Of a stretch of 64,000 nt of DNA, positions 8,458 through 17,565 are shown one piece after another. The DNA is taken from positions 1-64,000 of the forward strand of contig NZ_BCVC01000002.1 in NCBI RefSeq assembly GCF_001591545.1, written 5' to 3'. The notes beneath the pieces are model-generated. The model did no database searches, was not told the origin of the DNA, and saw only the letters and a list, made by a program, of their open reading frames with translations. The DNA is from Lederbergia lenta NBRC 16444. GTDB lineage: Bacteria > Bacillota > Bacilli > Bacillales > Bacillaceae_C. The position numbers and the translations under genes are program-made. How positions within the stretch are numbered: the first letter of the stretch is position 1; each line of letters opens with the position of its first letter.

Positions 8458-10701
8458 TTGGTGAAGAGAAGTGTAAGAATTCCAATCATTTATCAGCATT
8501 TATTCATTTATATTATTCTACTAATTGTCCCTATCTTTATCATGGGCTATATTATCCATTTCCAGTTAATCACGAGTTTAAAAAGCCAAGTAACAGCATC
8601 AAATGAACAAAAATTGACTCAAATGAAAGATATAATGGATACGAAGTTACTTGAATTGCATAATATTTCTATGCAAATATCCAATCAACCTGAGTTAACA
8701 CCGTATAGTATTAATAATTTTTATGATGTATTTAAGGCAAAGAAGTTATTAAGCTATAAAGTGGGTAATGATTTTATTTATGATCTTTTTTATTTTATTA
8801 GGGATGGAGATTATTTGTATTCAGGGGACTCCAGTTATTCTATTCCTCTTTTTATTGAGTCACATTATCAATATAAACATTGGCAGACCGATGAATTCTA
8901 TCAAGACATCAATACAAGTGAACAACGCTTTTTGCGCAATGCAGAAGATATTACGTTATTCAATGGTGTTCAATCAAGAATGATTACCTATGGAGTTCCT
9001 GTCCCTTTAAATAATAGTAATCCTTACGGAACGATTCTTTTTTTAATAAAGGAAAAAACAATTAGGGATATGTTAAGAAACGTTGTTCATACATCGGAAG
9101 GAAATGCTTTTATATTAGATGAAAATAATCAAATGGTGGCAAGTCTCTCTCCTAATGACAAAGAATTATCCATGATTAATAAAGAAATAGAAAAGAACGG
9201 AGTAGAAGGGATTCGTAGTCTGAATATAGGAGATCAAACATATTTTATGTCACATGTAAAATCTGAATTTTTTGATTGGACATATATTACGTTTATGCCT
9301 GAGAAGGAACTGATGAGAGAGGTCCATGCTGTGAGAAATAAAGTGTTAACCTCTTATGCTGTTATTTTAGGTGTTGGGGGATTACTCATATACTTGGGTA
9401 TTCATATGAATTATAAACCACTACGCAGATTGATTCGGCGTGCGGATGAAAAATGGGCACGTGTGGTGGATCATCGACATGAGCTAGATAAAATATGGGG
9501 AGCAATGGATTATACAGATTCGATGAATCGGAAGCTAAGTGAACAGGTCGAGAATAGTCTTCCTGTTCTCCAACAACATTTGCTTATTCGATTATTAAGA
9601 GGAGAACTGATCGATCATACCGAGTTTAATGTATTGGGTGCAGAGGTTGACTTGACGTTAAAAGAATCTTCCTACTTTGTGATGTTAGTAGATTTTAACA
9701 AAGATGAAATGCCACATGTCCACATGCGCGCCGAGCTAGTGGAAACATGGTTATCCCACCTGCCAAATATTGAAAAGTATCGAGTTGATTTATTTGAAAC
9801 CTCAAAAATCGCAATGATTTTATCTGGTGAGGTGGATGCTTCCTTATTGGAAAATTGGTACCAAACATATATTAAAAGCCAATCATCTACTATTACCATT
9901 GGTGTGGGAAATAGTTATCGTGACTTTACGCAAATAGGAAAGTCACATTTGGAGGCATCAACAGCGCTTCATTATAAACTGATTAAAGGTGCCGATCAGA
10001 TTATTTTCTTTACGGAAACTTCTGCACAACACTTAAGCTTGCGATGGTATGATAAACGTATGATTGAACAGTTAGAATTATTTTTAAGGCAGAAAGATAA
10101 GGATCGCGTGGATGAGATTATTGATCAGATTGTACATATTATTAAAGCGGAAGATACTAATTTATTTATGGCAAAATGTCTTAGCTTTGACGTATCAAGT
10201 ACTGTAATGAGAATTGTTCATGATATGCGGCGTTTTCAGAAAGAGGTTGGCGGCACTTTACCAGATGTTTTCCTTATTAATGACTTTCATTCTGTAGAAG
10301 AAATAGAGGAGACAGTCAGAAGGATGATTCAAGCAGCTATCCGGCTTGATGATCAAACAGCACCAGAACAAAAACTATTGGATGAGTTATTGGATTATAT
10401 GAATAGAAATTACCATGATTATGAATTCTCTATTCAATCGCTTGCGGATCAATTTGGCTTATCTGAAACATATATTATGCGTTATTTTAAAAAACAAACA
10501 GGTGATACAATTTTACAACATTTGAATCGTTTAAGAATGGATCATACGAAACAATTGTTGGAGACAACAGATATGCCGATTAAAGAAATCGTCACGCAAG
10601 TTGGGTATAGTGATGTTTCCAGTTTTATTAGAAGGTTTAAACAGTCGACACAATTAACCCCAGGAGAATATAGAAAAAGATATGCAAAGAAAAAAGCGTA
10701 G
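8458..10701 (+). CDS. membrane-bound AraC-family sensor-regulator
   Basis: 747 residues. TM1 at about 12-35, an extracellular Cache-like sensor (about 38-290), TM2 at about 295-317, a cytoplasmic stretch with a degenerate GGDEF-like fold (ITIGVG, then SHLEASTAL near 478-505) and a C-terminal AraC/XylS double helix-turn-helix (about 640-742, ending TPGEYRKRY). It should sense a sugar-like signal outside the cell and activate nearby genes from the membrane, without a kinase. It precedes the first permease/binding-protein/sulfatase operon and has a close paralogue at 21128. The start is TTG at 8458 or, equally well spaced from AAGGGGGG, GTG at 8461. Confidence 0.88.
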   Translation: MVKRSVRIPIIYQHLFIYIILLIVPIFIMGYIIHFQLITSLKSQVTASNEQKLTQMKDIMDTKLLELHNISMQISNQPELTPYSINNFYDVFKAKKLLSYKVGNDFIYDLFYFIRDGDYLYSGDSSYSIPLFIESHYQYKHWQTDEFYQDINTSEQRFLRNAEDITLFNGVQSRMITYGVPVPLNNSNPYGTILFLIKEKTIRDMLRNVVHTSEGNAFILDENNQMVASLSPNDKELSMINKEIEKNGVEGIRSLNIGDQTYFMSHVKSEFFDWTYITFMPEKELMREVHAVRNKVLTSYAVILGVGGLLIYLGIHMNYKPLRRLIRRADEKWARVVDHRHELDKIWGAMDYTDSMNRKLSEQVENSLPVLQQHLLIRLLRGELIDHTEFNVLGAEVDLTLKESSYFVMLVDFNKDEMPHVHMRAELVETWLSHLPNIEKYRVDLFETSKIAMILSGEVDASLLENWYQTYIKSQSSTITIGVGNSYRDFTQIGKSHLEASTALHYKLIKGADQIIFFTETSAQHLSLRWYDKRMIEQLELFLRQKDKDRVDEIIDQIVHIIKAEDTNLFMAKCLSFDVSSTVMRIVHDMRRFQKEVGGTLPDVFLINDFHSVEEIEETVRRMIQAAIRLDDQTAPEQKLLDELLDYMNRNYHDYEFSIQSLADQFGLSETYIMRYFKKQTGDTILQHLNRLRMDHTKQLLETTDMPIKEIVTQVGYSDVSSFIRRFKQSTQLTPGEYRKRYAKKKA

Positions 10702-10724
10702 CTTAGCTAGGCTTTTTTTCTTTG
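10684..10724 (+). terminator. Rho-independent terminator overlapping the gene end
   Basis: aaaaaagc pairs with gcttttttt around tagcttagcta, which itself can pair. The stop codon lies inside the hairpin, so the regulator gene is a separate unit from the operon below. Confidence 0.65.
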
Positions 10725-10770
10725 GATTAATAATGAACTTTCTTGAAAAATTGCATTATATCAACGTTTC

Positions 10771-10865
10771 AACCAATGTGCATATTTAGCATATTGGTTT
10801 GCTTTTAGCCAATTGTATAAAGTTAGTCTCTTTCAGGTGAAGTTTGTTTTCGCATATGTATGTTG
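10771..10865 (+). promoter_or_regulatory. candidate operator region of sulfatase operon, copy 1
   Basis: Inverted arms AACCAAT (10771-10777) and ATTGGTT (10793-10799) enclose GCATATTTAGCATATT (10780-10795). Further on, TTTTCGCATATGTATGTTG lies at 10847-10865. Both blocks recur in front of the second permease operon (23532-23563), although the flanking sequence differs. The AraC-type paralogues encoded next to each operon are the natural candidates to bind here. Confidence 0.5.
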
Positions 10866-10980
10866 AAAAAACTGATTGCGCTACCTAAAAAAATTACTTT
10901 ATGATAGTGGCACTGAGAGAGCCATTAGCCAGCTTGGATATAAATGTATCCGTTTTCAGTTAAAGAATGGGGGAGATGAT

Positions 10981-11946
10981 ATGGATGAACAAGGAAGTGC
11001 CATACTTCAAAAAGATCAAGCAGTAATCCTTAAGCAGAAGAAACGTTCACGTACATTGAAAAAAATAATGGGAAGTTATCAATTATATCTTTTACTTCTA
11101 CCAACATTGATCTACTTTTTAGTATTTCATTATTTCCCTATGTATGGAGTCCAAATTGCATTTAAAAACTTCAATCCAGTACTCGGAATAAACGGTAGTC
11201 CTTGGATTGGTTTTGAACACTTCGAACGCTTTTTTAACTCGTATCAGTTTTGGACTGTCCTAAAAAATACGTTAGGCTTAGCAGTATTTGAATTGGCGAT
11301 GTTTCCGATCCCAATTATCATGGCATTGTTATTAAACCAATTAGTAAGCTCACGTTTTAAGCGTGTTGTTCAAACGGTCACATATGCACCACATTTTATC
11401 TCTGTCGTTGTGTTGATTGGAATGTTATATCTATTCTTATCTCCACGAAGCGGAATTATAAACCAATTAATCGTGTTGCTTGGCGGCGATCCTGTCTTCT
11501 TTTTTGGAATTGCGGAATGGTTTAAACCGCTCTTTGTCTTTTCGGGCGTCTGGCAAAATCTTGGTTGGGGAATGATTATTTACTTAGCGGCTTTAACTGC
11601 TATTAGCCCTGATTTACACGAAGCAGCGGTGATGGATGGAGCAAGTAAATTACGCAGAATCTGGCATATTGATGTTCCTGGCATTATGCCGACTGTAATT
11701 ATATTGCTAATTCTAAATGTAGGAAGTCTGTTAAGTATCGGCTTTGAAAAGGTATATTTGATGCAAAATTCACTGAATATGTCCTCATCAGAGGTTATTC
11801 AAACCCATGTGTACAAAACTGGATTATTAGGAGCTCAGTACAGCTATGCCGCCGCAGTAGGGCTATTTAATTCAGTCATTAATTTTATATTGCTTATTGT
11901 AATCAATCAGACGGCTAAAAAAGCTGGTCAGTCAAGTCTTTGGTAA
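10981..11946 (+). CDS. LplB-type sugar ABC permease
   Basis: 321 residues with about six membrane helices and the MalF-like inner-membrane permease fold. The EAA loop, which contacts the ATPase, is HEAAVMDGASKLRRIWHIDVPG. Sequence style (YFLVFHYFPMYGVQIAFK) is that of B. subtilis LplB/YtcP-group oligosaccharide importers. It should form a heterodimer with the next gene product. I start at 10981, after GGGGGAGATGAT; an in-frame start at 10876 would add 35 hydrophilic residues without a ribosome site. No ATPase gene is nearby, which is usual: these systems share an MsmX-type ATPase encoded elsewhere. Confidence 0.9.
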   Translation: MDEQGSAILQKDQAVILKQKKRSRTLKKIMGSYQLYLLLLPTLIYFLVFHYFPMYGVQIAFKNFNPVLGINGSPWIGFEHFERFFNSYQFWTVLKNTLGLAVFELAMFPIPIIMALLLNQLVSSRFKRVVQTVTYAPHFISVVVLIGMLYLFLSPRSGIINQLIVLLGGDPVFFFGIAEWFKPLFVFSGVWQNLGWGMIIYLAALTAISPDLHEAAVMDGASKLRRIWHIDVPGIMPTVIILLILNVGSLLSIGFEKVYLMQNSLNMSSSEVIQTHVYKTGLLGAQYSYAAAVGLFNSVINFILLIVINQTAKKAGQSSLW

Positions 11947-11962
11947 AAGGAGGGGAAGTCTG

Positions 11963-12859
11963 TTGAACATTGGAAGCCGTACGAGAGGCGATAAAATATT
12001 TGATTATGCAAATGTCACCTTTTTTCTAATTATTCTATTTATCACGATTTATCCGCTTTATTTCATGCTGATTGCTTCTTTCAGCAGTCCTGATAGTGTG
12101 AACAACGGGGAAATATGGTTATGGCCGAAAGATATTACATTTGAGGGCTACAAAATGATTTTTGAACATGAGAAAATTTGGACTGGATATAAAAATTCGA
12201 TCATCTATACGGTCGTTGGTACGTTAGTGAATGTTGTTTTAACGATTACTGGTGGTTATGCTTTATCGCGAAAAGATTTGGTTGGTCGTAATGTGTTTAT
12301 GTTTTTTATCGTATTTACAATGTTTTTCAGTGGTGGGATGATTCCTAACTATTTACTCGTGAAAGACTTAGGGATGGTAAATACGCTATGGGCAATGGTC
12401 ATACCTAATGCTATTTCTGTTTTTAATTTAATTATCGTCCGCACGTTTTTTCAAAGTACGATCCCTGATGAATTATTGGAAGCAGCTAAAGTGGATGGAT
12501 GTAGTGATTGGAAGTTCTTTTTGAAAATTGTACTCCCAATATCTACACCAATCATTGCTGTAATGGTACTTTTCAGTGCCGTAGGACATTGGAATACTTA
12601 CTTTTCAGCGCTCATTTATTTACGAGATTCCAATTTATTTCCACTTCAATTGGTGCTAAGAGATGTCTTGATATTAACTCAAGCACAGGAAGTCATGGAT
12701 TCGGGTGCTTTGATGGAGGGCAATGCAGAATTACAAAATGTTTCGGAGCTGATTAAGTACGGCGTCGTTATTATTGCTAGTCTGCCGGTTCTCATACTTT
12801 ATCCGTTTGTACAAAAACATTTTGTGAAAGGCGTTATGATCGGATCAATTAAAGGTTGA
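11963..12859 (+). CDS. LplC-type sugar ABC permease
   Basis: 298 residues, six predicted helices, MalG-like. The EAA loop is LLEAAKVDGCSDWKFFLKIVLP, and the C-terminus GVMIGSIKG is a hallmark of the LplC/YtcP group. It pairs with the preceding permease to form the translocation channel. The TTG start is preceded by AAAGGAGGGG at good distance, and only 16 bases separate it from the upstream stop codon, so the two are co-translated from one transcript. Confidence 0.9.
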   Translation: MNIGSRTRGDKIFDYANVTFFLIILFITIYPLYFMLIASFSSPDSVNNGEIWLWPKDITFEGYKMIFEHEKIWTGYKNSIIYTVVGTLVNVVLTITGGYALSRKDLVGRNVFMFFIVFTMFFSGGMIPNYLLVKDLGMVNTLWAMVIPNAISVFNLIIVRTFFQSTIPDELLEAAKVDGCSDWKFFLKIVLPISTPIIAVMVLFSAVGHWNTYFSALIYLRDSNLFPLQLVLRDVLILTQAQEVMDSGALMEGNAELQNVSELIKYGVVIIASLPVLILYPFVQKHFVKGVMIGSIKG

Positions 12860-12902
12860 TTGATCTGTTTATATATAAATTGTCATAAGGGGGAAACAAA
12901 GA

Positions 12903-14450
12903 ATGCAGAAACGATTTATTGCTTTGACTATTGTTTTGTTACTATTGCTTGGTGCTTGTAGCTCTAAAAAGGAAGAAGCGGGAGCGAAAGAGGATGTAGA
13001 TTCAGATGAGAAAGTAACGCTCAGTGCATTTGGAATAAAAGCACCAGCTGCTACAACAGATTACGATGAGATGCCATTTTTAAAAGAATTAGCTGACAAT
13101 GTCAATGTCGATATTAAGTGGACGACAGCAACAACGCAAACATCTACGGAACAAATTAATTTAATGTTCGCCAGTGATGATTTACCGGATATTTTCTATT
13201 CTGCATGGTCTTTAGGCGGCAGTGATATTGTTAAATACGGATCGACAGGTCAATTAGTTGCACTCGATGATCTGATTGAAGAACATGCTCCGAATATTAA
13301 GGAATTGTTTGAAAAAAGACCTGATTTAAAAAAGATGATCACCGCACCTGATGGACATATTTATGCTTTACCTCAATACGATGAATCGAAAGCTAGTAAG
13401 TCCAATGATGCATTTTTTATCAATAAAAAATGGTTAGATCAATTAGATTTACCGATTCCGACAACGACAGAAGAATTCCATGAAACACTAAAAGCTTTTA
13501 AAGATAATGATATGAATGAAAATGGTAAAAAGGATGAAATTCCATTCAGCTTCACCTTTGAGAATCAAATACGTGGCCCTCACTCTATGAGCGGTGCATT
13601 TGGTGTGGTTGGTCGTCATATAGGTGTAAAAGATGGAAACGTATATTATGCGCCAGCACAACCAAAATATCGGGAATATGTGAAGTATATGCATGATTTA
13701 TATAAAGATGGCTTAATAGATCCAGAGGCTTTTACACATGATGTTCAAGTGTATGATTCAAAAATTAAAAGCAGCACACCAATCTTAGGGGCGCTTTTTA
13801 GTTGGTCCAATTTTTCATCTTTCGGAAAAGTGGATACAGATTATGTAGCGATACCCCCACTAAAAGGACCAGAAGGGGATCAGATGTGGAATGCTAACGC
13901 TGGTGGACTAAGTATGTCAGGCTTTTCGATTACATCAGCTAATAAAAATCCAATCCGTTCCATTCAATGGGTGGACCAAATGTTTGATGAAGAAACGGGT
14001 ATACAAGTATCATTAGGACCACTTGGTGAAAATATTAAAAAAGAAGACGATGGTACGATCACTATTCTTGAAGCGCCTGAGGGCATGAGTTATGAAGAAT
14101 TCAGACATAAAACAACTCCTGGTTCATACGGTGTGTATGCTAATCTAGAGGAAACGAATGATAAAGTAAATAAAAGCCCCGGCCAAATTGAAAAGGAAGA
14201 ATATGCGGAGATGTATGCTCCTTTCCAACCGGAGGAAATCTATCCAAACGTATTATATAGTGTAGAAGACGGAGATCGTTTGTCGATCTTGTCGACGGAT
14301 ATCGATAACTATATGAATGAAACGATTCCTAAGTTTATCATTAATGGAGATGTAGACGCGCAATGGGATGCATATGTGAAGCAATTGGAGAAAATGGGCT
14401 TGGCAGAACTACTGGAAATCTATCAGAAGTATTATGATGAATTTAAATAA
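12903..14450 (+). CDS. extracellular sugar-binding lipoprotein (LplA-like)
   Basis: 515 residues. A lipoprotein signal peptide ends in LLGAC with the lipidated Cys at 19, followed by a Ser/Lys/Glu-rich tether. The rest is a type-1 solute-binding protein of the large Gram-positive LplA-like group, with an EF-hand-like DNDMNENGKKDEIPF loop that probably binds calcium. It should capture an oligosaccharide at the cell surface and pass it to the two permeases. Given the four sulfatases that follow, a sulfated glycan fragment is the likely ligand (inference). It has a paralogue at 25518. Confidence 0.9.
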   Translation: MQKRFIALTIVLLLLLGACSSKKEEAGAKEDVDSDEKVTLSAFGIKAPAATTDYDEMPFLKELADNVNVDIKWTTATTQTSTEQINLMFASDDLPDIFYSAWSLGGSDIVKYGSTGQLVALDDLIEEHAPNIKELFEKRPDLKKMITAPDGHIYALPQYDESKASKSNDAFFINKKWLDQLDLPIPTTTEEFHETLKAFKDNDMNENGKKDEIPFSFTFENQIRGPHSMSGAFGVVGRHIGVKDGNVYYAPAQPKYREYVKYMHDLYKDGLIDPEAFTHDVQVYDSKIKSSTPILGALFSWSNFSSFGKVDTDYVAIPPLKGPEGDQMWNANAGGLSMSGFSITSANKNPIRSIQWVDQMFDEETGIQVSLGPLGENIKKEDDGTITILEAPEGMSYEEFRHKTTPGSYGVYANLEETNDKVNKSPGQIEKEEYAEMYAPFQPEEIYPNVLYSVEDGDRLSILSTDIDNYMNETIPKFIINGDVDAQWDAYVKQLEKMGLAELLEIYQKYYDEFK

Positions 14451-14460
14451 GTAACATAAG

Positions 14461-14505
14461 GCTTGTAGACAGGGGCGGGCATCCGTACTCTGTTTACAAG
14501 TTTAA
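14461..14505 (+). terminator. leaky terminator or processing hairpin
   Basis: cttgtagacag pairs with ctgtttacaag, followed by a short T run, between the binding-protein gene and the first sulfatase. Such hairpins often keep the binding-protein message more abundant than downstream genes. Confidence 0.45.
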
Positions 14506-14545
14506 TATATATTTGGATCATTGCGATCTTAGGGGAGGCATATGT

Positions 14546-15958
14546 ATGGCTGATTTACGTAAAAAGAAGCCAAATATTGTATGTATAATGTCTGACGACC
14601 AAGGAATCTGGTCTTTAGGATGCTACGGAAATAAGGAGATTCAAACACCAAATCTAGATCGTTTGGCAGAAACAGGGGTAAAGTTTAATGAATTTTTCTG
14701 CACTTCACCAGTCTGCTCTCCTGCTCGCGCATCTATATTAACAGGAAAAATACCATCTCAACATGGCGTACATGATTGGATTGCAGGAGGAGATGTCGAG
14801 CAGCCTATCGAATATTTAGAAGAACATGTTGCTTACACAGAAATTCTGGCCGAAAATGATTATGTTTGCGGCTTAAGTGGTAAGTGGCATCTTGGTGATA
14901 GTTTAAAGCCGCAAAAAGGTTTCAGTCATTGGTATGTTCATCAAGCAGGGGGAGGGCCTTATTATGATGCACCAATGGTTCGCGATGGTACATGTATGAA
15001 TGAACCCGGCTATTTGACTGAGGCGATAACGAATGATGCATTACAATTTTTAGACGACCAGACAAGAGATGAGCGGCCTTTTTATTTAGGTATTCATTAT
15101 ACCGCTCCGCACGATCCATGGCTAAACAGTCATCCAGAAGAATTTGTACAGCTTTATGATGATTGTGCTTTTGAAACATGTCCGCAAAAAGAACTACAAA
15201 AATGGTTTTCCCCTACAATGAATATTGGAGACGATTGGCGAGAGCATGCGAAAGGATATTATGCAGCGATTACAGCGATGGATCAACAGATTGGTCGAGT
15301 GCTTGATGCCTTAGAAGAAAAGGGAGTTCGTGAAGATACCGTAATTATATTTATGAGTGATAATGGTTTCAGTTGTGGTCAACATGGGTTTTGGGGTAAG
15401 GGAAATGGTACTTTTCCACTAAATATGTACGATTATTCAGTGAAAGTTCCATTGATAATAAGCCAACCAGGGCGTATTACTGAAGGCCGTAGTTGCGATG
15501 CTTTATTAAGTGGTTATGATTTTATGCCGACCTTGTTGGATTATGTTGGTCTAGATACATATAAACATGGGACAGATTTACCTGGAAAGTCCTTTGCTCC
15601 TCTGTTAGCAGAAGAAAGTCATGTAAGTGAAAATAATGCGGTAGTTATTTACGATGAATATGGTCCTGTACGGATGATCCGAACAAAGGAGTGGAAGTAT
15701 ATTCATCGCTATCCATATGGTCCACATGAATTATATCACTTAACGAATGATCCATTAGAAAGAATTAATTTAATTGAAAGCCCACACCATAAGGCAGTAT
15801 GGAAGGAACTAAAATATCAACTAAGTAATTGGTTTCATGAGTATGTTGATACAAAGGTCGATGGCACAAAAGAAAGTGTAGTTGGTACAGGACAAATCAA
15901 TTTAGCAGGTTTGAAAAATAGCGGGGAGAATGCTTATTATGGACGAAGTGATAATTAA
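14546..15958 (+). CDS. sulfatase (S1 type), cytoplasmic
   Basis: 470 residues of the alkaline-phosphatase-like sulfatase family. The activation motif CSPAR occupies 57-61; Cys57 must be converted to formylglycine. Metal-binding residues are visible in the N-terminal SDDQG and in MSDNGF. There is no signal peptide, so it should act in the cytoplasm on imported sulfated sugars. The chosen ATG follows AGGGGAGG; a TTG at 14513 in the same frame would add 11 residues and swallow the ribosome site. It is the first of three tightly spaced sulfatase genes. The specific sulfate ester position cannot be told from sequence reading. Confidence 0.9.
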   Translation: MADLRKKKPNIVCIMSDDQGIWSLGCYGNKEIQTPNLDRLAETGVKFNEFFCTSPVCSPARASILTGKIPSQHGVHDWIAGGDVEQPIEYLEEHVAYTEILAENDYVCGLSGKWHLGDSLKPQKGFSHWYVHQAGGGPYYDAPMVRDGTCMNEPGYLTEAITNDALQFLDDQTRDERPFYLGIHYTAPHDPWLNSHPEEFVQLYDDCAFETCPQKELQKWFSPTMNIGDDWREHAKGYYAAITAMDQQIGRVLDALEEKGVREDTVIIFMSDNGFSCGQHGFWGKGNGTFPLNMYDYSVKVPLIISQPGRITEGRSCDALLSGYDFMPTLLDYVGLDTYKHGTDLPGKSFAPLLAEESHVSENNAVVIYDEYGPVRMIRTKEWKYIHRYPYGPHELYHLTNDPLERINLIESPHHKAVWKELKYQLSNWFHEYVDTKVDGTKESVVGTGQINLAGLKNSGENAYYGRSDN

Positions 15959-15994
15959 AAGTACAGGCTATACATGTGTGAGAGGGAGACGCTT

Positions 15995-17506
15995 ATGAAA
16001 AAACCAAATATTCTTCTGATTACAAGTGATCAGCAACATTGGAATACGATTGGAGCTTTTAACAATGAAATCTCCACACCTAATTTAGATAGATTAGTAA
16101 AAGAAGGGACGACTTTCAATCGTGCTTACTGTCCTAATCCTACATGTACACCAACGCGAGCTTCGATCATCACAGGGAAATATCCAAGTCAACATGGTGC
16201 ATGGAGTATTGGTACGAAACTGTCTGAAGATCAGCTGACAATAGGTGATATCCTTAAAGAGGAAGATTATCGAACTGCTTTAGTTGGTAAGGCGCATTTT
16301 CAACCACTTACATCAACAGAAGAGTATCCATCACTGGAAGCATATCCGCTTTTACAAGATCTTGCATTTTGGAAGCGCTTTGATGAAGACTTTTATGGTT
16401 TTGAAGATGTCGATCTAGCTCGTAATCATACGAATGAAGCACATGTTGGTCAACATTACGCGATCTGGCTGGAGGAAAATGGATGTCATAATTGGCGAGA
16501 TTATTTCCGGACTCCTACTGGCACAATGGATCCATCAGAAAAATACAAGTGGGATATTCCAGAAAAATATCATTATAACAATTGGATTGCTGAGAAAACA
16601 AATGAAAAATTAGAGAAGTATCAAGAAGAAGAGGAGTCATTTTTCTTATGGGCTAGTTTCTTTGATCCGCATCCACCATATATCGTACCTGAACCATGGG
16701 ATACAATGTATGATCCAGAGAAACTTACATTACCTAAGATTGTTCCGGGTGAGCATGATAAAAATGCTCCACATTTTCAGTTAACACAAGCGGAGAATCC
16801 AGACTTTACACCTTATCAAGAGACGAATATTGGCAATATTGGTTTTCGTTCCTACGTTAATATAAAAGAGTCGGAAGCTAGAAAAAATATGGCCGTGTAT
16901 TATGGCATGATTACGATGATGGATAAGTATATTGGTAGAATCTTAGACAAGTTAGATGAGCTTGGACTAGCAGAGGATACGATTATTGTCTTTACAACGG
17001 ATCATGGTCATTTTTTTGGCCAACATGGGCTTCATGACAAGGGTGGATTCCATTATGAGGATGTAATGAAATTACCTTTTATCGTCCGCTATCCAGGAAA
17101 TATCCAAGCAGGGCATGTCTCAACGGCTATGCAGTCACTTGTTGATTTAGCTCCTACTTTTTTAAGTTTTGCTGGGATTCCCATTCCAGCTACGATGACG
17201 GGCTGTGACCAAAAACCGGCGTGGATAGGAGAAGAAGAGCAAGTAAGGGACCATATTATTTGTGAATACAGAACACAACCAACGGCTGTACACCAGAAGA
17301 CATTTGTAGATGAACGGTACAAAATAACCATTTATTATAATCGGCCGTATGGAGAAATATTTGATTTGCTTGAAGATCCTGGGGAAATCAATAATTTATG
17401 GGATGACCCAGCGTCTCTCCAGTTAAAGGCCGATTTACTATTAAAATATGCTTGGGCAGAGTTAGGTAAAGAAGCACTACCGATGCCAAGAATTTCAGGT
17501 GCTTAA
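15995..17506 (+). CDS. sulfatase (S1 type), cytoplasmic
   Basis: 503 residues. The activation motif is CTPTR (51-55), with Cys51 the formylglycine precursor; Thr at the second and fourth positions is less common than Ser/Ala. Metal-site blocks are SDQQHW near the N-terminus and FTTDHGHFFGQHG in the centre. No signal peptide. I start at 15995, because GAGAGGGAGA lies between this ATG and one 21 bases upstream. It lies 36 bases after the previous sulfatase and clearly belongs to the same operon. It differs strongly from its neighbours in sequence, so the enzymes probably remove sulfate from different positions. Confidence 0.9.
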   Translation: MKKPNILLITSDQQHWNTIGAFNNEISTPNLDRLVKEGTTFNRAYCPNPTCTPTRASIITGKYPSQHGAWSIGTKLSEDQLTIGDILKEEDYRTALVGKAHFQPLTSTEEYPSLEAYPLLQDLAFWKRFDEDFYGFEDVDLARNHTNEAHVGQHYAIWLEENGCHNWRDYFRTPTGTMDPSEKYKWDIPEKYHYNNWIAEKTNEKLEKYQEEEESFFLWASFFDPHPPYIVPEPWDTMYDPEKLTLPKIVPGEHDKNAPHFQLTQAENPDFTPYQETNIGNIGFRSYVNIKESEARKNMAVYYGMITMMDKYIGRILDKLDELGLAEDTIIVFTTDHGHFFGQHGLHDKGGFHYEDVMKLPFIVRYPGNIQAGHVSTAMQSLVDLAPTFLSFAGIPIPATMTGCDQKPAWIGEEEQVRDHIICEYRTQPTAVHQKTFVDERYKITIYYNRPYGEIFDLLEDPGEINNLWDDPASLQLKADLLLKYAWAELGKEALPMPRISGA

Positions 17507-17565
17507 AGGGAGCAGGCCTTAACGTTTATAAACATTTGTATCTTGAGAACACTAGGGAAGGATAG

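Noticed and set aside
10876-10980. N-terminal extension of the first LplB-type permease
   Set aside because: No ribosome site at 10876, while 10981 has a strong one. The extra residues are unlike the family, and the stretch sits just after the candidate operator.
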